From assembly GCA_018267795.1 (NCBI GenBank), contig JAFDXS010000125.1:1-6939 (forward strand): DNA of 6,939 nucleotides, written 5' to 3'. Shown piece after piece: positions 1-5,064 of this stretch; positions within the stretch are counted from its first letter, which is position 1, and the number at the start of each line of letters is the position of its first letter. The translations under genes were made by a program, and so were the position numbers. The notes beneath the pieces were generated by a model. That model did not search any database, was not told where the DNA came from, and saw only the letters and a list, made by a program, of their open reading frames with translations. The DNA is from Bacteroidota bacterium. Lineage in GTDB: Bacteria > Bacteroidota > Bacteroidia > Chitinophagales > Chitinophagaceae.

Positions 1-1489
1 CCTGGAATATTTTTTCGGCATATTGTTGTTCAAAGCCAATGCCATTATCGCTTATTTCAATATACTGAAACTTGGTTTGCAGTTTTTCCTCCGGCAATGC
101 AAAATCAGCTTCATAGCCATGTACTATACGTGCACTGATATCAATATGAGGCGCAACACCCGGTTTGCTAAATTTCAATGCATTGCTTATCAGGTTTTGG
201 AATAGCTGCCTTATTTGTGTGCTGTTGCCATAGATAGGGTACAGTTGCTTTATATTAATAACAGCCTTTTTATCTTTTATACTTGTATCCAGGTCAGTAA
301 GTACATCTTCCACTTCTTTATTGGTATCCAGAAGTGTTTTGTCCAGCATCCTTGATATCCTGGAGTAATTGAGCAGGTCTGTAATAAGTACCTTCATCCG
401 GTCAGATGCTACCTGCATTCGTTCCAGCATGCTCCTGCCTTCTTCATCCAGCTCATTTTCGTATTTGCTGATAAGCAAATCACTAAAAGTTTTAATTTTT
501 CTTAAGGGTTCCTGTAAGTCATGGCTGGCCACGTATGCAAATTGCTGCAGCTCACTGTTTTGAAATTTTAGCTCCTCGGCATACCTTTTCAATTTATCTT
601 CCGCAAGCTTTTTTTCCGTTAGGTCCCTGGTTACTTTTGAAAAACCGATTATATCTCCCTTTTCGTCATGCAGTGCTGTGATCACAATGCTGCCCCAAAA
701 GTTAGTGCCATTTTTACGCACACGCCAGCCTTCATGTATTGCTTTCCCGTTTTTGCGTGCGGTTTCTATCAGCCGTTCAGGTAGATTTACAGCCTGGTCT
801 TCTGGCCGATAAAATATGCGGAAATTTTTACCGATTATTTCTGCTTCGCTATACCCCTTTATTTTTTCTGCGCCTTTGTTCCAGTTTTGTATAAAGCCGT
901 CTTTATCCAGCAGTAGTATAGCATAGTCTTCTACCTCATCTACCATTTTATGATATCGCTCTTCGCTTCTTTTCAGGGCTTCATTCTTACTTACTAGTTC
1001 GGCAGTGCTGTTTTCAATTTCTTTTTCAAGGGAAGTAATTAACTCCTGGTATTTATGTTCACTTTCCTGCAGGGCTTGTTGTCCTTGTATAGCGTCTGTT
1101 ATATCTTCAAAGCATATAATTGTTCCGGTTATCCTATTTTGCCCGTCCTTTAACGTTGCAAGAGCCGCTTTAAGAATAATGGAAAAGTTTTTATTTTGAA
1201 AAGTCAGTTCAATTATTTTGTCTGCATTATCAGAGGCAAGCTGCAATAAAGAATTTTCGGTAACATTATTGTTTGGGCTGTAAGGCTTGAAATACTCGGA
1301 AATGGAAGTGCCAATACTTGTTGAAATAGAATTGCCAAATAGTTCTACAGTCTTGCGGTTTATTTTTTTTATCACACCCTCAGTATCACATATGCATATT
1401 GCCACCGGCAATGTTTCTATATAGTTATAATCCGAAAGATTGATAAGGGAGGCGGTAGGATTAGTATCCGCAATATTTTCTAGATCCAT
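1..1489 (-). CDS. PAS-PAS sensor histidine kinase, C-terminus cut by window edge
   Basis: This is the sensor half of a two-component system: it would autophosphorylate on histidine using ATP and pass the phosphate to a response regulator not seen here. I translated 496 codons without a stop, from ATG at 1489 to the left edge. Residues about 20-135 form a first PAS-like domain ending in FEDITDA. About 137-180 look like a coiled-coil signalling helix. About 181-296 form a second PAS domain (WNKGAEKIKGY, GWRVRKNG, FWGSI, KVTRDLTEKK). A second short helix leads into the HisKA domain, with the phospho-acceptor His323 in ASHDLQEPLRKI. The ATPase domain shows the N box (QLFQNLISNALKF, about 428-440) and the G1 box (DNGIG, 481-485). 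The later ATPase boxes, about 50 or more residues, lie outside, and so would any fused receiver domain. No membrane segment or signal peptide is visible, so it is probably cytoplasmic. The PAS ligand cannot be told from sequence. Confidence 0.93.
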   Translation of the reverse strand, partial: MDLENIADTNPTASLINLSDYNYIETLPVAICICDTEGVIKKINRKTVELFGNSISTSIGTSISEYFKPYSPNNNVTENSLLQLASDNADKIIELTFQNKNFSIILKAALATLKDGQNRITGTIICFEDITDAIQGQQALQESEHKYQELITSLEKEIENSTAELVSKNEALKRSEERYHKMVDEVEDYAILLLDKDGFIQNWNKGAEKIKGYSEAEIIGKNFRIFYRPEDQAVNLPERLIETARKNGKAIHEGWRVRKNGTNFWGSIVITALHDEKGDIIGFSKVTRDLTEKKLAEDKLKRYAEELKFQNSELQQFAYVASHDLQEPLRKIKTFSDLLISKYENELDEEGRSMLERMQVASDRMKVLITDLLNYSRISRMLDKTLLDTNKEVEDVLTDLDTSIKDKKAVINIKQLYPIYGNSTQIRQLFQNLISNALKFSKPGVAPHIDISARIVHGYEADFALPEEKLQTKFQYIEISDNGIGFEQQYAEKIFQ

Positions 1490-1493
1490 AACA

Positions 1494-1501
1494 CAAAATT
1501 A
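1494..1501 (-). promoter_or_regulatory. Bacteroidota -7 box of the histidine kinase gene
   Basis: On the minus strand this reads TAATTTTG, an exact match to the Bacteroidota -7 consensus TAnnTTTG. Only four bases (TGTT) separate it from the kinase ATG, so transcription should begin at or beside the start codon. No clear TTG -33 element is present at 19-21 nt; the best is a weak TTA. A 7-bp inverted repeat lies in that area. Confidence 0.6.
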
Positions 1502-1523
1502 TATAATTGGGAACAGCATTAAT

Positions 1524-1544
1524 AGCTATATGAAGAGTATAGCT
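1524..1544. repeat. 7-bp inverted repeat, candidate operator
   Basis: AGCTATA (1524-1530) and its exact reverse complement TATAGCT (1538-1544) flank a 7-nt spacer. The repeat lies between the divergent kinase and methyltransferase genes, where the -33 region of the kinase promoter is expected. That position would suit a dimeric repressor or activator. The region is AT-rich, so chance cannot be excluded. No T-run follows on either strand, so it is not a terminator. Confidence 0.35.
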
Positions 1545-1643
1545 CAAACAGTTAATATTATAAAAACCATGCCGTAAAACGAATAGCGTAATGAATTGCA
1601 GTACTTTTATAGTAACCATTTCTATATTGAAATAATTCTGTCT

Positions 1644-2402
1644 ATGCAAAACAGTAAAGAGCGTTTCAGCGACCGTGTAGAGGATTATGTAAAATACAGG
1701 CCCGGTTATCCGCAGGCTATTATTGATTTTCTGCAAGGCAAATATGGCCTATCAAAAGATAAGCAAATTGCAGATGTTGGTGCCGGTACAGGTATATCTG
1801 CTCAGCTGTTTTTGAATGAAGGATATAATGTAATAGCAGTGGAGCCTAATAAGGAAATGAGAGAAAAAGCAATCGAGCTCTTAGGCGGCTTTACGGGTTT
1901 CAGTACAGTTGACGGTGCTGCGGAAAATACAAATCTGCCACCCGAAAGTATAGACGCAATAGTTTGCTGCCAGGCATTTCATTGGTTTAATGTAGAGAAG
2001 GCTAAAGAGGAATTCAAGCGGATATTAAAACCTGATGGAATAGTGGTGCTGGTATGGAATGAAAGAAAAACAGCCTCAGCGTTTGAGAAAGAATACGATG
2101 AGCTAATAGTAAATCATGCAAGAGATTATGTAAAAGTAAACCACCGCAATATAGATTATCAGCATATTGCTTCCTTCTTTAGTCCGCAGGTTTGCCAACT
2201 GCAGCAATTTGAAAACAGTCAGGTATTCAATTATGCCGGGCTGGAGGGCCGGCTCCTTTCATCTTCATACATGCCTCGGCGAACCGAACCGGGGTATGCA
2301 GAAATGGCCCTTGATTTGAAGGCCTTATTTGATCATTATAAAACCAGTGATGGGATAACCATTCATTATGATACAAACGTATATGTGGGGAAATTGAAAT
2401 AA
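1644..2402 (+). CDS. class I SAM-dependent methyltransferase (Methyltransf_11 type), substrate unknown
   Basis: This 252-residue, probably soluble protein should transfer a methyl group from S-adenosylmethionine to an unidentified small molecule. The Rossmann-fold signature is clear: motif I DVGAGTG (residues 44-50), the acidic end of strand 2 in AVEP (E67) that binds the SAM ribose, CCQAFHWF (108-115), and LKPDG (128-132). The N-terminus RFSDRVEDYVKYRPGYP is typical of a UbiE-like family of about 250 residues often annotated only as 'class I SAM-dependent methyltransferase'. The same frame can be extended upstream to a TTG at 1596, but the added residues resemble no family N-terminus, and ATG 1644 gives the expected start. 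It is divergent from the histidine kinase and stands alone, so context gives no substrate. A ubiquinone or menaquinone role should not be assumed. Confidence 0.9.
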   Translation: MQNSKERFSDRVEDYVKYRPGYPQAIIDFLQGKYGLSKDKQIADVGAGTGISAQLFLNEGYNVIAVEPNKEMREKAIELLGGFTGFSTVDGAAENTNLPPESIDAIVCCQAFHWFNVEKAKEEFKRILKPDGIVVLVWNERKTASAFEKEYDELIVNHARDYVKVNHRNIDYQHIASFFSPQVCQLQQFENSQVFNYAGLEGRLLSSSYMPRRTEPGYAEMALDLKALFDHYKTSDGITIHYDTNVYVGKLK

Positions 2403-2435
2403 ATAAAAAAGCCTTCCGGTAATCCGAAAGGCTTT
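2401..2435 (-). terminator. rho-independent terminator of tRNA-Phe, possibly bidirectional
   Basis: Arms 2408-2419 (AAAGCCTTCCGG) and 2424-2435 (CCGAAAGGCTTT) form a 12-bp stem with one C-A mismatch and the loop TAAT. Read on the minus strand, the stem ends in GGCTTTTTTATTT, a strong U-tract, 7 nt beyond the tRNA 3' end. On the plus strand the tail is only CTTTCTTCG, so termination of the methyltransferase mRNA, whose stop codon is 5 nt before the stem, should be weaker. The U-tract overlaps that stop codon. Confidence 0.85.
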
Positions 2436-2442
2436 CTTCGTG

Positions 2443-2515
2443 TGGTGCGGGAGGGAATTGAACCCCCGACACAAGGATTTTCAGTCCTTTGCTCTACCAA
2501 CTGAGCTACCGCACC
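2443..2515 (-). tRNA. tRNA-Phe (anticodon GAA)
   Basis: The minus strand folds into a complete 73-nt cloverleaf. The acceptor is GGTGCGG with CCGCACC, the D stem GCTC with GAGC, the anticodon stem AAGGA with TCCTT, and the T stem GGGGG with CCCTC around TTCAATT. The anticodon loop CTGAAAA (2478-2484) puts GAA at 2482-2480, which reads Phe codons. The discriminator base is A (complement of 2443). CCA is not encoded, so it must be added after transcription. The gene has its own promoter and terminator. Confidence 0.97.
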
Positions 2516-2535
2516 AAAACCCGCAATTGGGAGTG

Positions 2536-2566
2536 CAAAAATATACTTTATCCGATATTTTCCAAA
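2536..2566 (-). promoter_or_regulatory. consensus Bacteroidota promoter of tRNA-Phe
   Basis: On the minus strand TTTG (2566-2563) is followed by exactly 19 nt and then TATTTTTG (2543-2536). Both elements match the Bacteroidota sigma consensus (TTTG, N19, TAnnTTTG) without mismatch. The tRNA 5' end is 20 nt beyond the -7 box, which leaves a short 5' leader for RNase P to remove. This is the best promoter in the window and the strongest sequence argument for the phylum. Confidence 0.82.
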
Positions 2567-2629
2567 AAGTAGTGCCGCTTTTGAGAAATATTCTTTCGCA
2601 TCATATTAGTTCTTAAGCGCTCAGCTGTT

Positions 2630-2637
2630 TACATTTG
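2630..2637 (+). promoter_or_regulatory. -7 box of the pnuC operon
   Basis: TACATTTG matches TAnnTTTG exactly and ends 7 nt before the pnuC ATG. The -33 element is poor (TTA at 2606-2608, or TTC at 2610-2612), which may mean an activator is needed or expression is low. The transcript would start at or a few bases before the ATG, so there is no space for a riboswitch or Shine-Dalgarno. It is divergent from the tRNA-Phe promoter 64 nt away. Confidence 0.6.
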
Positions 2638-2644
2638 CGCCTGC

Positions 2645-3259
2645 ATGGAGCTACAGCATTGGTTTTCACTTTTCCTTGAGCAGATAAAAGAAACAGATTT
2701 TCTTACCTGGATATCTGTTGTGCTTGCCGTAGCTGAGGTATTACTTGCCTGGCGCAACAATGTTTTGCTCTATCCTGCGGGTATTATCAGTACGGTTATT
2801 TACATATATATCATGGCCCATGCCCAGTTGTATGCAGAGGCCGGCTTAAATATTTATTACCTGGTTATGAGCATGTACGGCTGGCTGCATTGGCTGCGTC
2901 GGCGAAATGAGCCACCCTTACCCATTACGCTTACCAGTAGAAAGGAGTGGGGTATTACTGCCGGCATCGTGCTCATTAGCTGGCTGGGCTTTTATTTGGT
3001 ATTGAAATATTTTACTAATTCAAATGTGCCAATATGGGATGGCTGGGTAAGCGCAACAGCGGGTGCAGGCATGTGGTTGCTGGCAAGGCGTAAGCTGGAA
3101 AACTGGTTGCTGCTCAATGTGTCTAATTTGTTTGCTATTCCGTTGCTCTTATACAAAAAACTCCCTTTGCCGGCCTGCCTTACTTTATTTCTGTTTATTG
3201 TGGCTATTTTTGGTTATCTGGAATGGAGAAAGCTATATCGTACACAAGAAATAAAGTAG
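2645..3259 (+). CDS. pnuC: PnuC-family nicotinamide riboside transporter
   Basis: This 204-residue inner-membrane protein belongs to the PnuC family, whose members take up vitamin precursors by facilitated diffusion. It probably carries nicotinamide riboside, which is trapped inside by phosphorylation. About seven hydrophobic segments are visible (near 17-36, 42-59, 66-84, 103-122, 128-147, 154-170 and 175-193), as expected for PnuC. Family-like motifs include NIYYLVMSMYGWLHW (69-83) and ARRKLENW (147-154). Its length is normal. ATG 2645 is chosen because a -7 box ends just before it and the first helix is intact. Related proteins carry thiamine (PnuT) or riboflavin (PnuX), and sequence alone does not exclude them, but the ribosylnicotinamide kinase two genes downstream favours nicotinamide riboside. 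No thiamine kinase or TPP-type leader is seen. Confidence 0.88.
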   Translation: MELQHWFSLFLEQIKETDFLTWISVVLAVAEVLLAWRNNVLLYPAGIISTVIYIYIMAHAQLYAEAGLNIYYLVMSMYGWLHWLRRRNEPPLPITLTSRKEWGITAGIVLISWLGFYLVLKYFTNSNVPIWDGWVSATAGAGMWLLARRKLENWLLLNVSNLFAIPLLLYKKLPLPACLTLFLFIVAIFGYLEWRKLYRTQEIK

Positions 3260-3870
3260 CGGCACTATTGGCGCTGTTAGTAATGTTCAGCACAAATGCG
3301 CGGGCGCAGTCCTCAGGCCGTGACATCACCTGGTTGCGCGACATTTATAATCATCGCAACACGAGTTACGAGGGCGCAATGGCAGGTGTATCTAATAGCG
3401 CGTATGTTATTACGGCAGCGCTGCCCATGGCACAGCTGGCCTATGGCTATGGCTGGCACGACAGCACTACTAAAAGTCTGGCCTGGCAAACGATAGCTGG
3501 CTTAGGTATCAATACCGTGCTTGTCATGGGCTTGAAATACACGGTGAATAGAACAAGACCCTACGATAAATACCCTGATATTCATCCCTATACTAATGAA
3601 ACAGATCCATCATTTCCCTCTGGTCACACCTCTTATGCATTCGCAGTAGCTACTACGCTTACTATTGAATATCCTCGTTGGTATGTCATAGTGCCCTCTT
3701 ATGCCTATGCCGCTACCGTGGGCTATTCTCGCATGTACTTAGGCATGCATTACCCCAGCGATGTATTTGTAGGTGCCGTAATAGGGGCAGGCAGCGCATG
3801 GCTGGGATATAAAGGAAATCAGTGGCTGCACAAGCATAGACATCAACATAATATAAGTAATACAAATTGA
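3223..3870 (+). CDS. exported PAP2-family phosphatase within the NR salvage operon
   Basis: This 215-residue protein belongs to the PAP2 (phosphatidic acid phosphatase type 2) superfamily, which removes phosphate from lipids or small phosphomonoesters. All three signature motifs are intact: K-x6-RP (K105 to P113), PSGH (132-135, H135), and SR-x5-H-x3-D (S169, R170, H176, D180). Residues 1-28 look like a signal peptide, with Lys/Arg before a hydrophobic core and cleavage likely after ARA (A28). The active site would then be periplasmic. Later hydrophobic stretches could be membrane helices, so it may be membrane-bound. The tail is His-rich (HKHRHQH, 203-209). The ATG lies inside pnuC (37-nt overlap in another frame), and no other start keeps the signal peptide. 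The neighbours suggest periplasmic NMN dephosphorylation. The family default, lipid or undecaprenyl-pyrophosphate phosphatase, remains a serious alternative. Confidence 0.88.
   Translation: MEKAISYTRNKVAALLALLVMFSTNARAQSSGRDITWLRDIYNHRNTSYEGAMAGVSNSAYVITAALPMAQLAYGYGWHDSTTKSLAWQTIAGLGINTVLVMGLKYTVNRTRPYDKYPDIHPYTNETDPSFPSGHTSYAFAVATTLTIEYPRWYVIVPSYAYAATVGYSRMYLGMHYPSDVFVGAVIGAGSAWLGYKGNQWLHKHRHQHNISNTN
3867..3870 (+). promoter_or_regulatory. TTGA stop-start overlap setting the kinase start
   Basis: The four bases TTGA hold both the kinase start codon (TTG, 3867-3869) and the phosphatase stop codon (TGA, 3868-3870). This is the TTG equivalent of the common ATGA coupling junction. In the kinase frame an upstream TAA at 3858-3860 rules out a longer form. 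The next in-frame ATG is residue 52, beyond the ATP-binding loop. Translation is probably by termination-reinitiation. Confidence 0.75.
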
Positions 3871-4388
3871 ACCCCAAAAGAGTAGTAGTAATTGGCCCTG
3901 AAAGTACCGGGAAAAGCACGTTAAGCGAGGCTTTGGCTGCTGAATTGCAAACACTATGGGTGCCTGAGTATGCACGTGCCTACCTGCAGCAGCGAAATAA
4001 CAGTTATTCTGAAGACGATATGCTGATAATGGCGCAGGGGCAAATGCAAACTGAAGATGTAGCAGCAGAGGAGGCCAATAAATTACTGATATGCGACACT
4101 GATCTTAATGTAATAAAAGTGTGGGCCGAGCATAAGTATAGGCGATGCGCAAGCTGGGTACTGGAAGAAATTGCCCGGCGCAAATATGACCTTTATCTGC
4201 TCACCTATATAGATATAAGCTGGGAAGAAGACCCTCTGAGAGAGCATGGCGCGCAGGATATGCGCCAATACTTTTACAATATATATCGCGACATAGTGCA
4301 GAACAGTGGCCTGCCCTGGGCTGATATACGCGGCAGTCATGAAGAAAGGGTAGCGGCTGCATTGCAGGCAATACAAAGCCTGGTATAA
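3867..4388 (+). CDS. stand-alone NadR-type ribosylnicotinamide kinase (AAA_28 ATPase)
   Basis: This 173-residue protein matches the C-terminal kinase domain of NadR, which phosphorylates nicotinamide riboside with ATP to give NMN in the cytoplasm. Visible motifs are the P-loop GPESTGKST (residues 10-18), VPEYARAY (32-39), CDTDL (76-80), a Walker B-like acidic segment, and the lid-like WEEDPLREHG (119-128). Unlike E. coli NadR, it has neither the N-terminal helix-turn-helix repressor domain nor the NMN adenylyltransferase domain. It should therefore only make NMN, leaving adenylylation to an enzyme elsewhere. The start is TTG, overlapping the phosphatase stop by four bases; starting at the next ATG would remove the P-loop. 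Its place in an operon with pnuC strongly supports the NR kinase role. Phosphorylation of another nucleoside is possible but less likely. Confidence 0.86.
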   Translation: MNPKRVVVIGPESTGKSTLSEALAAELQTLWVPEYARAYLQQRNNSYSEDDMLIMAQGQMQTEDVAAEEANKLLICDTDLNVIKVWAEHKYRRCASWVLEEIARRKYDLYLLTYIDISWEEDPLREHGAQDMRQYFYNIYRDIVQNSGLPWADIRGSHEERVAAALQAIQSLV

Positions 4389-4417
4389 TTGCGTAATTTT
4401 ATAGAAAGATTGGTATT

Positions 4418-5041
4418 ATGTACTTGCAGATACATCCGGATAATCCACAGGCGCGGAATATAAGTAAGGTGGTTGATTACCTGAGGAACGGTGGTGTTAT
4501 CATCTATCCTACAGATACTATTTATGGTCTGGGTTGCGACATCTTTAATACTGAGGCCATCAACCGTATTTGCCGCATAAAGAAGGTTGACCCTAAGAAA
4601 TCTCATTTCTCATGTATTTGTTCCGATCTCAGTCATATAAGCGATTATACTAAAAGTGTGGATACACCCACCTTTCGATTGTTGAAAAATGCGGTGCCGG
4701 GTCCCTTTACTTTTATATTGGAGGCAAGCAAGGCAGTTCCCAAGCTGTTTAAGACCAAAAGAAATACAATAGGTATTCGTGTGCCGGATAATAAAATATG
4801 CCATGAGATAGTAAAGGAACTGGGACACCCTATAGTAAGTGCTTCCTTGCCTATGGATAATGAAGTAGAACAATACACCGATCCTGAATTGATATATGAA
4901 GTATTTGGGGATTTGGTAGATGTAGTAATAGATGGCGGCCCCGGCGGCATAGTACCATCTACCGTGCTTGATTTTACTACGGGAGAAGTACAGGTAAAAC
5001 GCGAAGGTGCCGGTGATTGGAAAAAATTATTGGGCGAATAA
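4418..5041 (+). CDS. Sua5/YciO/YrdC family protein, closest to YciO
   Basis: This 207-residue protein has the YrdC-like fold of threonylcarbamoyl-AMP synthases, which make the activated intermediate for the t6A37 modification of ANN-reading tRNAs from threonine, bicarbonate and ATP. Family motifs are YPTDTIYGLGCD (30-41), PGPFTFIL (94-101), TIGIRVPD (117-124), and GIVPSTVLD (177-185). The length and the segments RIKK near 53, HFSCICSDLSHIS (63-75) and REGAGDW (195-201) resemble E. coli YciO more than TsaC. Where TsaC and Sua5 usually have a Ser-Ala-Asn motif, this protein has SASLPMD (141-147), as expected for YciO. YciO's role is not settled and it may not be the main TsaC enzyme, so a simple 'TsaC' label is unsafe. 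The ATG follows the kinase by 29 nt with no clear Shine-Dalgarno. It is probably the last gene of the pnuC operon. Confidence 0.85.
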   Translation: MYLQIHPDNPQARNISKVVDYLRNGGVIIYPTDTIYGLGCDIFNTEAINRICRIKKVDPKKSHFSCICSDLSHISDYTKSVDTPTFRLLKNAVPGPFTFILEASKAVPKLFKTKRNTIGIRVPDNKICHEIVKELGHPIVSASLPMDNEVEQYTDPELIYEVFGDLVDVVIDGGPGGIVPSTVLDFTTGEVQVKREGAGDWKKLLGE

Positions 5042-5060
5042 GTGCAAAAAAGTTTCTTTG
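5030..5060 (+). promoter_or_regulatory. probable ligA promoter overlapping the end of the upstream gene
   Basis: TTG (5030-5032), a 20-nt spacer and TTTCTTTG (5053-5060) fit the Bacteroidota promoter with one mismatch in the -7 box (second base T instead of A). The -33 element lies inside the last codons of the yciO-like gene. The -7 box ends 4 nt before the ligA ATG (TTTGCAGTATG), so the mRNA would be leaderless or nearly so. Confidence 0.5.
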
Positions 5061-5064
5061 CAGT

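Larger units (their letters stand above)
2645..5041 (+). other. probable operon: pnuC - PAP2 - ribosylnicotinamide kinase - yciO-like
   Basis: The four genes share a strand with spacings of -37, -4 and +29 nt, with no terminator between them. The first two junctions overlap, so co-transcription of the first three genes is very likely. The fourth follows a short gap with no convincing promoter and is probably read through. The next gene, ligA, is only 23 nt further on but has a plausible promoter of its own, so it may be transcribed both ways. Confidence 0.65.

Noticed and set aside
1633..1640. TAATTCTG as a -7 box of the methyltransferase
   Set aside because: It has one mismatch in the core TTTG, lies 3 nt before the ATG, and has no TTG at the right distance. 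Too weak to list in AT-rich DNA.
1596..1643. Upstream extension of the methyltransferase from TTG 1596 (16 extra residues)
   Set aside because: The added residues look like translated AT-rich spacer, and ATG 1644 gives the usual family N-terminus.
2516..2644. Riboswitch (TPP, or NAD+-II/NMN type) upstream of pnuC
   Set aside because: The -7 box ends 7 nt before the ATG, so this DNA should not be in the mRNA. No conserved riboswitch core was recognised, and much of it is tRNA promoter.
3223..3259. Frameshift or sequencing error at the pnuC-phosphatase junction
   Set aside because: Both proteins have normal length and complete ends, and the phosphatase has its own signal peptide. It is a true overlap, not a broken fusion.
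4394..4401. TAATTTTA as a promoter for the yciO-like gene
   Set aside because: The final G is missing and the nearest TTG is only a few bases upstream, so no proper -33 spacing exists.
4645..4950. Antisense open frame of 101 codons opposite the yciO-like gene
   Set aside because: A shadow of a conserved coding sequence with no domain features.
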